Assembly (NCBI GenBank): GCA_964036295.1 | Contig: OZ038470.1 | Coordinates: 1,389,501 to 1,453,500, forward strand | Source: Plumapathes pennacea | Taxonomy: Eukaryota; Cnidaria; Anthozoa; Antipatharia; Myriopathidae | Reading direction: 5' to 3' | Length of the DNA: 64,000 nt | In this document: positions 55,426-64,000 of the stretch, piece by piece | How the letters are laid out: each line of letters opens with the position of its first letter | Position numbering within the stretch: the first letter of the stretch is position 1 | Made by a program: the position numbers and the translations under genes | Notes under the pieces: generated by a model | The model's database searches: none | What the model saw: the letters and a program-made list of their open reading frames with translations, nothing else | What the model was told of the DNA's origin: nothing

Positions 55426-55845
55426 AGAAATGCAAACGAGAAATTTGGATTTTTTTCCTCTGTGTGCATGTGGTGATCTTCGGTTGACTGGTGACATGTG
55501 TACCGTTTCTTTGCCAAGGAGGCGGTCGTAGCTTTGCTAAAATGTACGGAAACGAAAACTGTATTCCCCTTGTCTCGCCTTATTCTTACTCCTGCACCGG
55601 CATCATGGGTAATCTGTGGGCATCATGGGAAATTTAGGGCGGGAATTTTGGGAAGCGAATTCCCACGTAAGGATGGTTACCCCCTCCCGCAGTCTGATAA
55701 TATTATGTTAGCGGTCGCCCCACTGTATTAATAACTAACCAAACGTGAAGCAGCGGTAATTTTCGCGTTGTTATGGTTTCTTTCTAGTTGCCGTTTTCTG
55801 TGTTCGTGTTAGGTAGCATCGCTCCAAAATGTAAATAAAAAAAGA

Positions 55846-56331
55846 ATGATTTGTGAAGGATTCGTTACCAGCTTCCCGCAGAGGTTCACCTCAGACCCCT
55901 CAGGGAAATGGGGACCAGCAACCTTAAGCCCCTTGGGGGAATGGGGACCAGCAACCTCAGGCTCCTTGGAAGAATGGGGACCAGCAACTTTAGACCCTTG
56001 GGGGAATGGGGACCAGCATCCTCAGAACTCGAGGGTAATTAAGGCGGTAATTTTGACACCTTTGGCTGAGCAACCTAGCTTCGTGGTCATTCGTTGCGTT
56101 GGCGGTTTCGGGAGTGGAGTTTGTTGTCGCTCTGACAAGATTTTCATGTTTCCCAAAGTTCGGAATGGCTTACGGCAGGAAAGAAACCTCCAGAGTCCTC
56201 AAATGCCTTTGCTCTCCGGACTCTCTCAGCAAGGTCACCCACCTCGCTCGCAACTGAAGAACACATCAGTTCTAATTCAAGGTGGCCCAAAGCGTTCGGC
56301 TCCACGCCTAAACGAAGCTCCCTTTTACAGG
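55846..56331 (+). other. Open frame with a 36-bp tandem repeat (uncertain exon)
   Basis: The frame is open for about 160 codons. Residues about 18-53 are four imperfect copies of a 12-residue unit of the type (P)xGxWGPATxx, reflecting a 36-bp DNA minisatellite at about 55888-56020 (GGGGACCAGCAACCTTAAGC and variants). It ends at a possible donor, TTTACAG|GTAATT, near 56331. The product resembles nothing I recognise, and the repeat alone can keep a frame open. It could be an exon of an unknown gene or a chance frame. Confidence 0.25.
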
Positions 56332-57394
56332 TAATTTAGTTTTGGGTTCTGTTGTTATTGTTTGTCGCTTCTCCCCGTTTCCTCGATCTCTTTCATCTCG
56401 CCTTCTCAGGCCATGTGCGAGCTCAAGTTTCCTTCCCGTGTCTTTTAATATGCAAAACGCATTTGACACCTTGATCACACCCTCGTGTTAATCTGTTTGG
56501 CCTTCACTCGTTTCTCCCTTATCGCATATCCCTTCGTTGCACTCTCATGTTTTTTTTTTCTGCGTCTTTATGTTTTCATATACTTGTCTACCTTATTTTC
56601 CTCATATGTTTTATTTCATTTTACCTTTCGCAATGCTTTTTACATACTTCTCTTCTTGCACAGCTTCCCCTGTTTTATGGTCGCTTCGCAGCATTAGTTT
56701 GCATCATTTCGTTTTTCCCTTCATATCATCAATCTTCTATAAATATTTTTCTCCCGGTCATCTTGTTTTGTTCTCTCAGTCACATTGCATTTTCTTTTCT
56801 TCTCCTGTATTTTCACTTCCGTTCCCGGTATCTTTTGCTCTGGTTTGCCTCCCGGTATTCTATCTTATTCTCATTTATTTGTTAAACTAATTATAAGTTC
56901 TTTAGTTTTGTTGGTCATATGTTATATAGTGCCTAGTACACCTTTTGTTGTTCTATTGGTATCCGTGTGTATGTTGGTTTTGCACCCTGTTGGGGCTTTT
57001 ATGTCCCTGATCCAGCCCAACACTGGGCAAGCAGTTTCCTTGTGACTCACTGCCGTGGAAGTTTTAACTCCTTAAAATTCAAAATTGAACACTTTTTTTA
57101 TAATTTTGTGATACAGTACATTTCTTTTTTTCTGGCCATTGAAACTGTTTTCCGATTCAGATGAACTATTTGGTAAACTAATGTTTATGTGTAGGTTCTA
57201 AATATACTGTAGCATGATGTGTATAAAAGGTATTTTATCTCTCCTGAGTTGAGGTCACCTAATTAGCATTTCCCTTGTCACCAGCACTGTTGTTGTGCTT
57301 TTTCATAAACAGCAAAAAATACATAATATAATTCTTCCCTATTATATTCTAATTTTTGTAAGTACCCATCCATTACAATTTTCCACTGTTCTCC

Positions 57395-57515
57395 TCCAGC
57401 TGCTGCAGACTGTTCCAGGCTGACTTCCTCCAGACTGTTGCGGATAGATTCTTCTGGGCTGACTTCCTGCAGACTGTTGTGGACATTCCTCCAGCATACT
57501 GTTCCAGGCTCTCTT
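57395..57515. repeat. Short minisatellite with CAGACTGTT units
   Basis: The block GGCTGACTTCCT(C/G)CAGACTGTTG occurs twice about 39 bp apart, flanked by shorter matches (CAGACTGTTCCAGGCT, CATACTGTTCCAGGCT). On the minus strand it gives an open frame with repeats such as SLEEVSLEQS, which I treat as a by-product of the repeat. Confidence 0.5.
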
Positions 57516-57621
57516 ATTATCATCCATTTTTCTCTTTTCTTCTAAGTCCCCTCAAGTCCCTCGTCCCCTGTATGATCATTGTGTGCCTTCCATCAACCTG
57601 ATGATGACCATCATTCAACTC

Positions 57622-58198
57622 TGCTGAAGGAGGAAGGGTGCAGATGAATGTTAGCAAAGGGATAGGCAGGAAGAGGTTTGAAACAGGACTCTAAGGAGAC
57701 TGTGGGCGCATTGTTTTCCCTCTGGTGAGTTGTAGGAGTTAGGTGGGAGAGTTAGGACTAGAATGGGGAGAATTGGCCAAAGCAGTGGTACGCATTTCAA
57801 TCCTCAAAATGAGAAGAATGGGCAGGTGACTCGAGACTGGTCGGCTTACAGGCAACATAGACCTCAACGACATTGATGGCACCTCTGTTTGAGGGGTCTC
57901 TGCCGCCAAGTCGCATTTGCTTGTACTCCGGATGGAGGGTGCCATCCTCTACAAAGGACTACTTGCAGCTCCAGATCTCGTCGCCGAGGGGTGGTCCACC
58001 CATTTAACTTGTCGAGAGGGTTGTTATGCGTACCACTGCTTTGGCCAATTCTCCCCATTCTAGCCCTAACTTTCTCATCTTACTCCTACAACTCATCAGA
58101 GGGGAGGCAATGCACCCACGGCCCCCTCAGGGCCCTGTTTTGACTCTCTTCCTGTCTGTCTCCTCGCTGATATTCATCTGCATTCTTCCTCCTTCAGT
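57622..58198. mobile_element. Large fold-back element with ~175-bp inverted arms
   Basis: The left arm, about 57622-57795, begins CTGAAGGAGGAAGGGTGCAG and ends AGCAGTGGTACGCAT. The right arm, about 58025-58198, is its reverse complement with moderate divergence. The inner 60 bp (GGGGAGAATTGGCCAAAGCAG and neighbours) are nearly identical; the outer part has small differences. The spacer is about 230 bp with no recognisable gene. A transcript through it would form a long hairpin. Confidence 0.8.
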
Positions 58199-58387
58199 GG
58201 GGTTGGCTGTTGGTCGGAGGGTAGGTGGATGGGGACTGGATTGTACAGGTGATTTGGGAGGGATGGGATTTGGGGGGAGGGGTGGGAGAGGGGGCCTGGG
58301 ATGACCGTGAACGTGGTTGTGCAACCGTCACCTCCCTTGGTGTACTTCCACCATCCCAGGCCCCCTCCCCCGACAGGATGCCCCATT

Positions 58388-58475
58388 CCTAACCCATAAC
58401 CATAACCCTAAGTAACCGTAACGCTGACCCTAACACTACTTGACCCTAACCATGGCGCCATAACCTAACCCAACA
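58388..58475 (+). repeat. Degenerate telomere-like CCCTAA/CCATAA tract
   Basis: A run of CCTAACCCATAACCATAACCC, GACCCTAACACTA, GACCCTAACCATGG and CCTAACCC words over about 90 bp. The animal telomere unit is TTAGGG, whose complement is CCCTAA. The copies are too degenerate for a real telomere; an interstitial remnant or a simple repeat is more likely. Confidence 0.45.
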
Positions 58476-58490
58476 CACCCAATGAATAAA

Positions 58491-58890
58491 ATTTATTTAT
58501 TTTATTTTATTTTATTTATTTATTTTATTTATTTATTTATTTTATTCTTTAATGTATGAATAAAGGAATAAAGAATAACAAGTAAAGAAATGAACAAAAG
58601 AATAAACGATAAAATAAACAAAAGAAAAAATGAATAATTAAATAATGTATAAGTGAATGAATTGATTTATTCAAATCCAAATTTCAAATTACCATACACC
58701 CATAATTCCATTGGGCCAGTCAGAATTGATTTATTCATTCATGCATGCATTTATTTAATTATTCATTTATTCATATAATGAATAAATGAATTGATTAAAT
58801 GAATTGATTAATTATTCATATAATGAATAAATGAATTGATTAAATGAATTGATTAATTATTCATATAATGAATAAATGAATTACTAAATT
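58491..58890. repeat. TTTA microsatellite and perfect 45-bp tandem repeat
   Basis: From 58491 to about 58555 TTTATTTA repeats dominate. From 58771 a 45-bp unit starting TCATATAATGAATAAATGAA is repeated at 58816 and begins again at 58861, without mismatches between the first two copies. The whole stretch is about 85 percent A+T. Confidence 0.8.
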
Positions 58891-58994
58891 AAATAAGTTG
58901 AAGGAATGAATAAATAAGGGACAAGTTCCCAAAAGAGAGAATTTCTATTTAAACAGAGACACTGTTGAAAGCTGTGTTGGCCTTGCCCTCCAGA

Positions 58995-59033
58995 CGATGG
59001 TTGAAGTAAAGAAAGGAACTTGTGGAAGGAAGG
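58995..59033 (+). other. Possible short exon (MVEVKKGTCGRK)
   Basis: Bounded by TTGCCCTCCAG| and AAG|GTAAGTC, a good acceptor and an excellent donor. It encodes MVEVKKGTCGRK after a two-codon lead. Splicing to the exon-like unit at 59681 would give only a few further residues (PSEFFKQ) before a stop. There is no protein match I recognise; it may belong to a non-coding or short-peptide transcript. Confidence 0.25.
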
Positions 59034-59137
59034 TAAGTCTAAATTTCAAACTACCGTCACCCAAAATTCGCATCTTCAGCATGCTTCGGGGCCAGGCAGA
59101 ATATTGGGCATGGCCCAAGGGTGAGAGGGGGGAGGTG

Positions 59138-59430
59138 ATACTCCCATATAGGTATGTGCCACCCCAAAGGGGATCATTTTCAGCATTTTAGTCTGAAATA
59201 GGGTATCAATTTTAACCTTTAGTCTGGAATAGGTTGGAGACTTGTTATTTGGTCTGAAATAGGGATGAAAATTGCAAATTTAGGTCTGAAATAGGGCTGA
59301 AAATCACATTTTTTGGTCTGAAATATGGTCAAAAGTTACAAATTATGATCTGAAATGGGGTAAGGGTTTTCAGTCCCAGGCGGCACACCCCCACCCAAAA
59401 TTTTGAGGAGTACCCCCTCCCCCCAGTGAA
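59138..59430. repeat. Interspersed CCCTATTTTAGACC repeat, inverted copy 2
   Basis: Reads GCCACCCCAAAGGGGATCATT, then about five GGTCTGAAATAGGG units, then CCCAGGCGGCACACCC and CAAAATTTTGAGGAGTACCCC, closing with C- and G-rich runs. Block by block it is the reverse complement of the copy at 349-600. Confidence 0.8.
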
Positions 59431-59655
59431 TAAAAAAGAAAAAATCAGGGGGGGGGGGGGTTGAGTTGTGAACTAAGTCATTTTCAGAGTTGGTAGGCCT
59501 GTTTGCTGAGGACTGTAATGGATCTCTGATAGATTTGATAGATTGTTAATTCATGCTAAGAAGGGTGGTACCCATGGGGCTCTTAAATTTCTGTTGAGGT
59601 CTTTGCACGTACCCCACATAGTTTGAATACCAGTGTACCCATAAAATCCATTTGA

Positions 59656-60060
59656 CTAGTCCATTATTTTATTCCACAGCCTTCAGAGTTTTTCAAGCAG
59701 TAATTTCCTGAGCACAAGGCTGCAGTGACTTCCTACTTTCCTGGAGTTTTGTATCAGGTGGGTGATGTTAATCATGAAAATATCTAATGTGCCAAATTTT
59801 GAAGTTGTACATAGTTTGTTATATACCAAGACGTACCTCACAAAAATTCACTTGACTTAGTCTACTATGTTATTCCACAGACTTCAGAGTGTTTAAACAG
59901 TTGTTTACTTAGCATAATTTATTTGACAAGGCTGCAGTGATGTCCTACTTGACTAGTCCATTATTTTATTCCACAGACTTCAAAGTTTTTCAAACAGTAA
60001 TTTCCTGAGCACAAGGCTGCAGTGACTTCCTACTTTTCTGGAGTTTTGTATCAGGTGGGT
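59656..60060 (+). repeat. Three copies of a ~110-bp exon-like unit
   Basis: Copies begin at about 59656, 59849 and 59955. Each carries GACT(A)GTC, TTATTCCACAG, CTTCAGAGTTTTTCAA and AAGGCTGCAGTGA; the first and third continue to GGAGTTTTGTATCAGGTGGGTG. TATTCCACAG is a good splice acceptor and CAGGTGGGTG a plausible donor, so the unit looks like a tandemly duplicated exon with its flanks. Each unit has an in-frame stop a few codons in. Copies 1 and 3 are far closer to each other than to copy 2. Confidence 0.7.
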
Positions 60061-60240
60061 GATATGTATAGTTGAAAAAAAATTAACTACAAGATCACAT
60101 CTGGTAGAAAAAAAAATTAAATTGCTAATATTCAGTGATCAGTCCATATGTCCCAAATCTCATTTTTGAAAGTTTAAGTGAGTTCTTCAAGTTTTTATTA
60201 CTGTTAATGTATTTTGTTTTTGTTTTGTTTGTTTTTTTTC

Positions 60241-60268
60241 TTTGTTGTTGTTGTTGTTGTTGTTGTTG
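60241..60268. repeat. GTT microsatellite
   Basis: Eight or nine GTT triplets following a T-rich stretch. There is no coding significance. Confidence 0.9.
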
Positions 60269-61205
60269 AAAGGCAGATCCCAGGATTTGCACTGGGCTTT
60301 TGAGGTGGAACAAGGCTGGCTCACCTTCCAGTACTTCTTGGTGAAGAGCAAGTACAAAAGGCATCTATTTTAAGTTGGACATTATAGGGCCAAGCTTGGA
60401 AGTGTGTGGACAAGTGCATATTTACCCCTCTGCATTCTACTAGCTGGGATTGTCATACTGTGCACTGTGATCATGTTTCCAGGTAAATTAGACTTTGTTA
60501 GTTTGTAATATTCACTTTTGCATAAACTGTACAGTTCAGTTAGTTATATATAATAGAGAAGCAACAAACAGACAGATAAAAAAAAAACATGGGAAAAAGT
60601 AATAAAATAATTGTAAAAATAATTCAAAAAACAAGAGGGGCAATTCTTTGATATTTTGCAAATCATAGCCATAGATGGTCATATATTTTTAAAATATTTG
60701 CAATTTATGATATTTCTGCATAAACAACATAACTAATGTACAAAAAGTTGTTTGACATGTAGTTCTTATAGTGACACCTAGTTGGAAAAAGTAACATACT
60801 AAGGAAAACTTTAGAAGTACTCTAGTATAATGTGAAAAAGTTTTCAATTTTGTTTGCTAAAAATGCATCTTTCTACATTTAATGTTTGTGCTTTAATGCA
60901 ATGTCGTCATCCCCCCTTTTAGGGAGCTTTGTGCAAGAATGGAAAGACAGAATGCATCTACACTGTCAAACAGCCAGAAGATATTAAGAACTACTTCTGA
61001 TCACCAACTTAAGTGTCTAATTAAATTACCGACACTGTCTAGGCACGTAGGAACTGTCATTATAAAATAACTATGATACTACGCGCACCCTGATTGGCTA
61101 AATAACCATGTTAGATGAGAGTATATTTCACGCTGATGCGATACGCGATGTTTTTTACTTGGCTAATTATTTTATAAAAGAAATATATAATGTGTTCCCA
61201 TGTAA

Positions 61206-61309
61206 TATAGCCTCATCTAAACATTTGGCAGCCTCGTGGTTTCCTTACGCTACTCTCATGTTCTCTCGTGTTCTCCCAACTTCCTGCATATTTAGATGAG
61301 GCTATATTA
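61206..61309. repeat. Inverted repeat TGTAATATAGCCTCATCTAAA
   Basis: TAATATAGCCTCATCTAAA near 61206 is matched by its reverse complement TTTAGATGAGGCTATATTA near 61290-61308, about 65 bp apart. Flanking sequence on both sides also shows weak symmetry (GCACCCTGATTGGCTAA on the left). It is probably the inner part of a fold-back transposon remnant. Confidence 0.6.
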
Positions 61310-62303
61310 CACGGTGACGCATTATGTATTTCTTAAGTGATATATATTCATGAATGTCATACAGTATCAGCAAATGCAGGTTTTATATATTTATTGCAAA
61401 TGATTATGGGGCTTTTACTTTTTCTTTTTAATTTTCTAATGACTGTCAAAAAACCAAAACCAAAGCAAGTAGCCCCAACCGATCACAGAGGCTTAACCAT
61501 GTTATTCAACCGATCAGAATTAGCCAAAGTAAGCTGTGTTGTTTTATGTTGAAGAAGAAACCAACCAGCAATGTGAAAACAATTGCTTTCTTGTGTAAGA
61601 ATACTGCAATCAGGTATTGTTTTTGCTCTTGATTGACCAAGATTGCTGCTGTTTGCTGAAATTGTTTTTGACCAATTTTTCGGAAAGTGAAGCGAATGCA
61701 AAGCCAATGTAAGCATGCCATCACTTGATTTCGAAAACGACTCTACTGCTGAAGATCATTTAGATGAATGATTCTTGTTGCTTTGTTTTATGTTTTTAGA
61801 AAATTTTATATTTAGAGATTTTTGACATATCATTCAATTATTGACCTAAATTTTGTGAAACTGACAACATTATTGTTATATTGTACATTAAATAAATTCC
61901 TGCAAATATTGGCAATTTACATGTACATAAAAAGAAGTCTTGTTTCAGGATATAAAACATGCAAAAAATAATTTATTATTATTGTTATATTATTTATATA
62001 TACCAACGATGGTGAATAATAAAACAGCGAATGCATGTGGCTGGTGATGGCGAATGATGCCTTATTTTGATGCTAGTTTCTGTTTAACATTTCAAAACAC
62101 TCATACTCTGAGAATATCGAGTGACATCCCCTTTCTGTTTGCAGGGTTGGGGCAGAAAATTTTAGACCCCATTTTACTGATCCCGCAAATTCATGCCCGT
62201 GTTCTTTACCGCTGATTGTTTGCGGCTGCGAAATGCGTTCGTTCCTTGCGGAATTTTCCCTTGGCCCCTCCCTCTCCGCAGCTTTTTTTTCGCCCGGGAA
62301 ACT

Positions 62304-63863
62304 CCAACCTCGTTCCCAGGCTCTTTCATCTCCCGGCCCCGCCCCCGAAGAAAGACCCTGGTTCAGGCTGGTCACGTGCCTTGCTCACAAAGATAATCCG
62401 TTGGGAGGGGTCCCCCTGTCAAAGAAATTTGTCGTGCTGTGCATTTGTCAAATCAAAACGAGGCTGGCACAAACGACACAAATCAGCCACGTTTTTTTCC
62501 TAAAAGGGCACTTCCCAGGGAAGCGCAGAGCCACTTGTCAATCAACAGCGACCAAGACAACAGCTCCTAATTAGTAAAAAGCCAAAAATGTCCAAATTTT
62601 GTTTTTTCTTGTACTTGAACACCACGCAAAACAAGATAATGTTGTCTCACCAATTTTCCATCACATAAACATTCATTTTGAGTGCAATTTGAGTAAAATC
62701 CAAGAATAATCTTCAAAGTAAAAGATTAAATATGCTTGGTGAGCAGCCATGCGTCGCATTGCACCGCGAAATTCAAAATGTATTTTGGCAGCCAAGAGAA
62801 AAATTTATGTATACTTTTAGTTGCTGCAAAGAAATTTCATGGACAGAGCGACTTCTGAACGCTGTGGACGCACGTGCGATTCAACAAACATTATGCAAAT
62901 TTGATGTCGAAAGAGGCGGCCAACGGCCTTTTATAGCGCACCTTCGTGTTTAAATGCATCTTTTCACCTTTCCGAAGGAGCCTTGACTCTCGAAATTACC
63001 TTTTTGAAAGCTCTGAAGTTGTCGAGGCGTCTTTCACATGGTCTGCAGATTAAATGCGGCAAACCTTCGCTCTGTGGCAACGAGCTGCTGTAAAACTCTT
63101 TCGCTGTTTCGAGAAGTGCCTTATTAGCTCAGTTTTCCGCATATGTTTTTGCAGTGATCTCCCACAGAACTATAAAGCCTGCAACAACTTGACCTGTTGT
63201 TCAGACGCAGCGTAAACTACATGGGAGGTGTTAAATTTTTATATCCAAATTTTTCTTTCCCCAGTAGACAAAGTAAAGTAAATTTCCGACTAACGGCCCC
63301 TCCCTTGGTTTCCTTTTTTGCAACCGGCCAGAGGGTGTCTAGAAAACTCAGACCTCAGACCTCAGACCTAGAAAACTCAGATCTGACTGAAAGTTATAAT
63401 TAGTCTCTCGCCTCACACGTGTTTGATTTTGAACTGAGCGAAAACCGAATGTTTGCAAAATGGCTAAAAATACCGCATTGTTTGATGTCTCGCTCGAGCA
63501 GCTTCCGGTTAAAGCAATTACGAGAAGGAATGGTCAAATCGTTTAACGTATTTTGGGGGGTCTGAGTTTTCCAGATCTGGAAAACTCAGACCCTGTCGAA
63601 CGTTTGCGAAATGGCTAAAAATACCGCATTGTTTGATGTCTCGCTCGAGCAGCTTCCGGTTAAAAGTAATTACGAGAAGGAATGGTCAAATAGTTTAGCG
63701 TATTTTGGGGGGTCTGAGTTTTCTAGGTCTGAGGTCTGAGGTCTTAGTTTTCTAGACACCCACCGGCCAGTTCTGGCCGACACGTGACCAGCCTGAACCA
63801 GGGTCTTTGTTGTTCTTCGGGGGCGGGGCCCGGGAGATGAAAGAGCCTGGGAACGAGGTTGGG
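62304..63863. mobile_element. Candidate non-autonomous DNA transposon with ~75-bp inverted ends
   Basis: The left end starts CCAACCTCGTTCCCAGGCTC and continues through TTTCATCTCCCGGCCCCGCC to GACCCTGGTTCAGGCTGGTC then ACGTG. The right end (about 63783-63863) is its reverse complement with only a few differences. The 1.4-kb interior has no transposase frame and contains a second inverted-repeat element (63335-63759). The AACCTCGTTCCCAG word reminds me of repeats common in coral genomes; that is memory, not a search result. No target duplication is obvious. Confidence 0.6.
63335..63759. mobile_element. Nested inverted-repeat element with 151-bp tandem duplication and a perfect 34-bp palindrome
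   Basis: The left arm, 63335-63384, reads GTGTCTAGAAAACTCAGACC and then GACCTCAGACCTAG-type words. The right arm, 63711-63759, is its reverse complement, ending TTTTCTAGACAC. Between them a unit starting GTTTGCAAAATGGCTAAAAA is duplicated with a 151-bp period (63451 and 63602). At the junction, 63559-63592 is a perfect palindrome (GGTCTGAGTTTTCCAGA and its complement), i.e. two arm ends back to back. Confidence 0.75.
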
Positions 63864-64000
63864 GAAAACTCACCGACTAAAAACACCTCCCAGTTTTCAT
63901 TCATTTATTATATAGTTCGTTTCTAGGCTCCTGTATGCTCGCGCCAGCTTCAAAACAAAGAAATAAGGCGGGTATAAGTCATGGCGGCGGGCGGATGAAC

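Noticed and set aside
56485..57045. Several overlapping Phe/Ser-rich hydrophobic frames resembling membrane proteins
   Set aside because: The DNA is simply T- and C-rich, so all three frames are open and hydrophobic. There are no splice sites or family motifs.
58127..58386. Proline-rich antisense frame
   Set aside because: Arises from a G-rich stretch with an internal inverted repeat (GGGGGCCTGGGATG and its complement). No coding character.

Overview
The window looks like nuclear DNA of an invertebrate animal, most likely a cnidarian such as a stony coral. It has AT-rich, intron-dense genes with GT-AG splice sites, close matches to vertebrate housekeeping proteins, and many short interspersed fold-back repeats. 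The taxon is inference; the gene identities rest on assembled exons whose reading phases all agree. Five genes can be recognised, and a sixth is present only as its 3' end.

Layout. 0-1.6 kb (+): last three exons of a membrane protein, possibly ionotropic glutamate receptor-like. 2.4-6.3 kb (-): POLH, the translesion DNA polymerase eta, 9 exons, 604 aa. 6.4-13.6 kb (+): an ASPP-family gene (TP53BP2/PPP1R13B type), 11 exons, 1198 aa. 14.5-20.7 kb (-): CRNKL1 (crooked neck), a spliceosomal HAT-repeat protein, 21 exons, 670 aa. 20.8-25.1 kb (+): MOCS1, molybdenum cofactor step 1, with a MOCS1A (MoaA) reading frame ending in Gly-Gly-stop and a MOCS1B (MoaC) exon that a predicted alternative splice fuses to it (620 aa). 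25.1-36.3 kb: no gene recognised. 36.3-54.1 kb (+): a KIF26-family atypical kinesin, 18 exons, 1706 aa, with a 7 kb first intron. 54.1-64 kb: repeats, hairpins and candidate transposon remnants, with no confident gene.

POLH/ASPP and CRNKL1/MOCS1 are head-to-head pairs whose start codons lie about 100-170 bp apart, so each pair probably shares a bidirectional promoter. The 3' ends of the receptor-like gene and POLH, and of ASPP and CRNKL1, face each other. The genes do not form one pathway.

The most notable observations are: the MOCS1 A/AB splice switch, which falls inside the Gly-Gly codons as in mammals, together with a GC-AG intron in the same gene; a ubiquitin-binding UBM-like motif in POLH next to its UBZ; a very long GAT repeat in the KIF26 motor region; excess TGACGTCA palindromes, four of them clustered downstream of the first gene; and a dense set of fold-back and nested inverted-repeat elements in the last 10 kb. 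I saw no wholly new biological system that I could defend.
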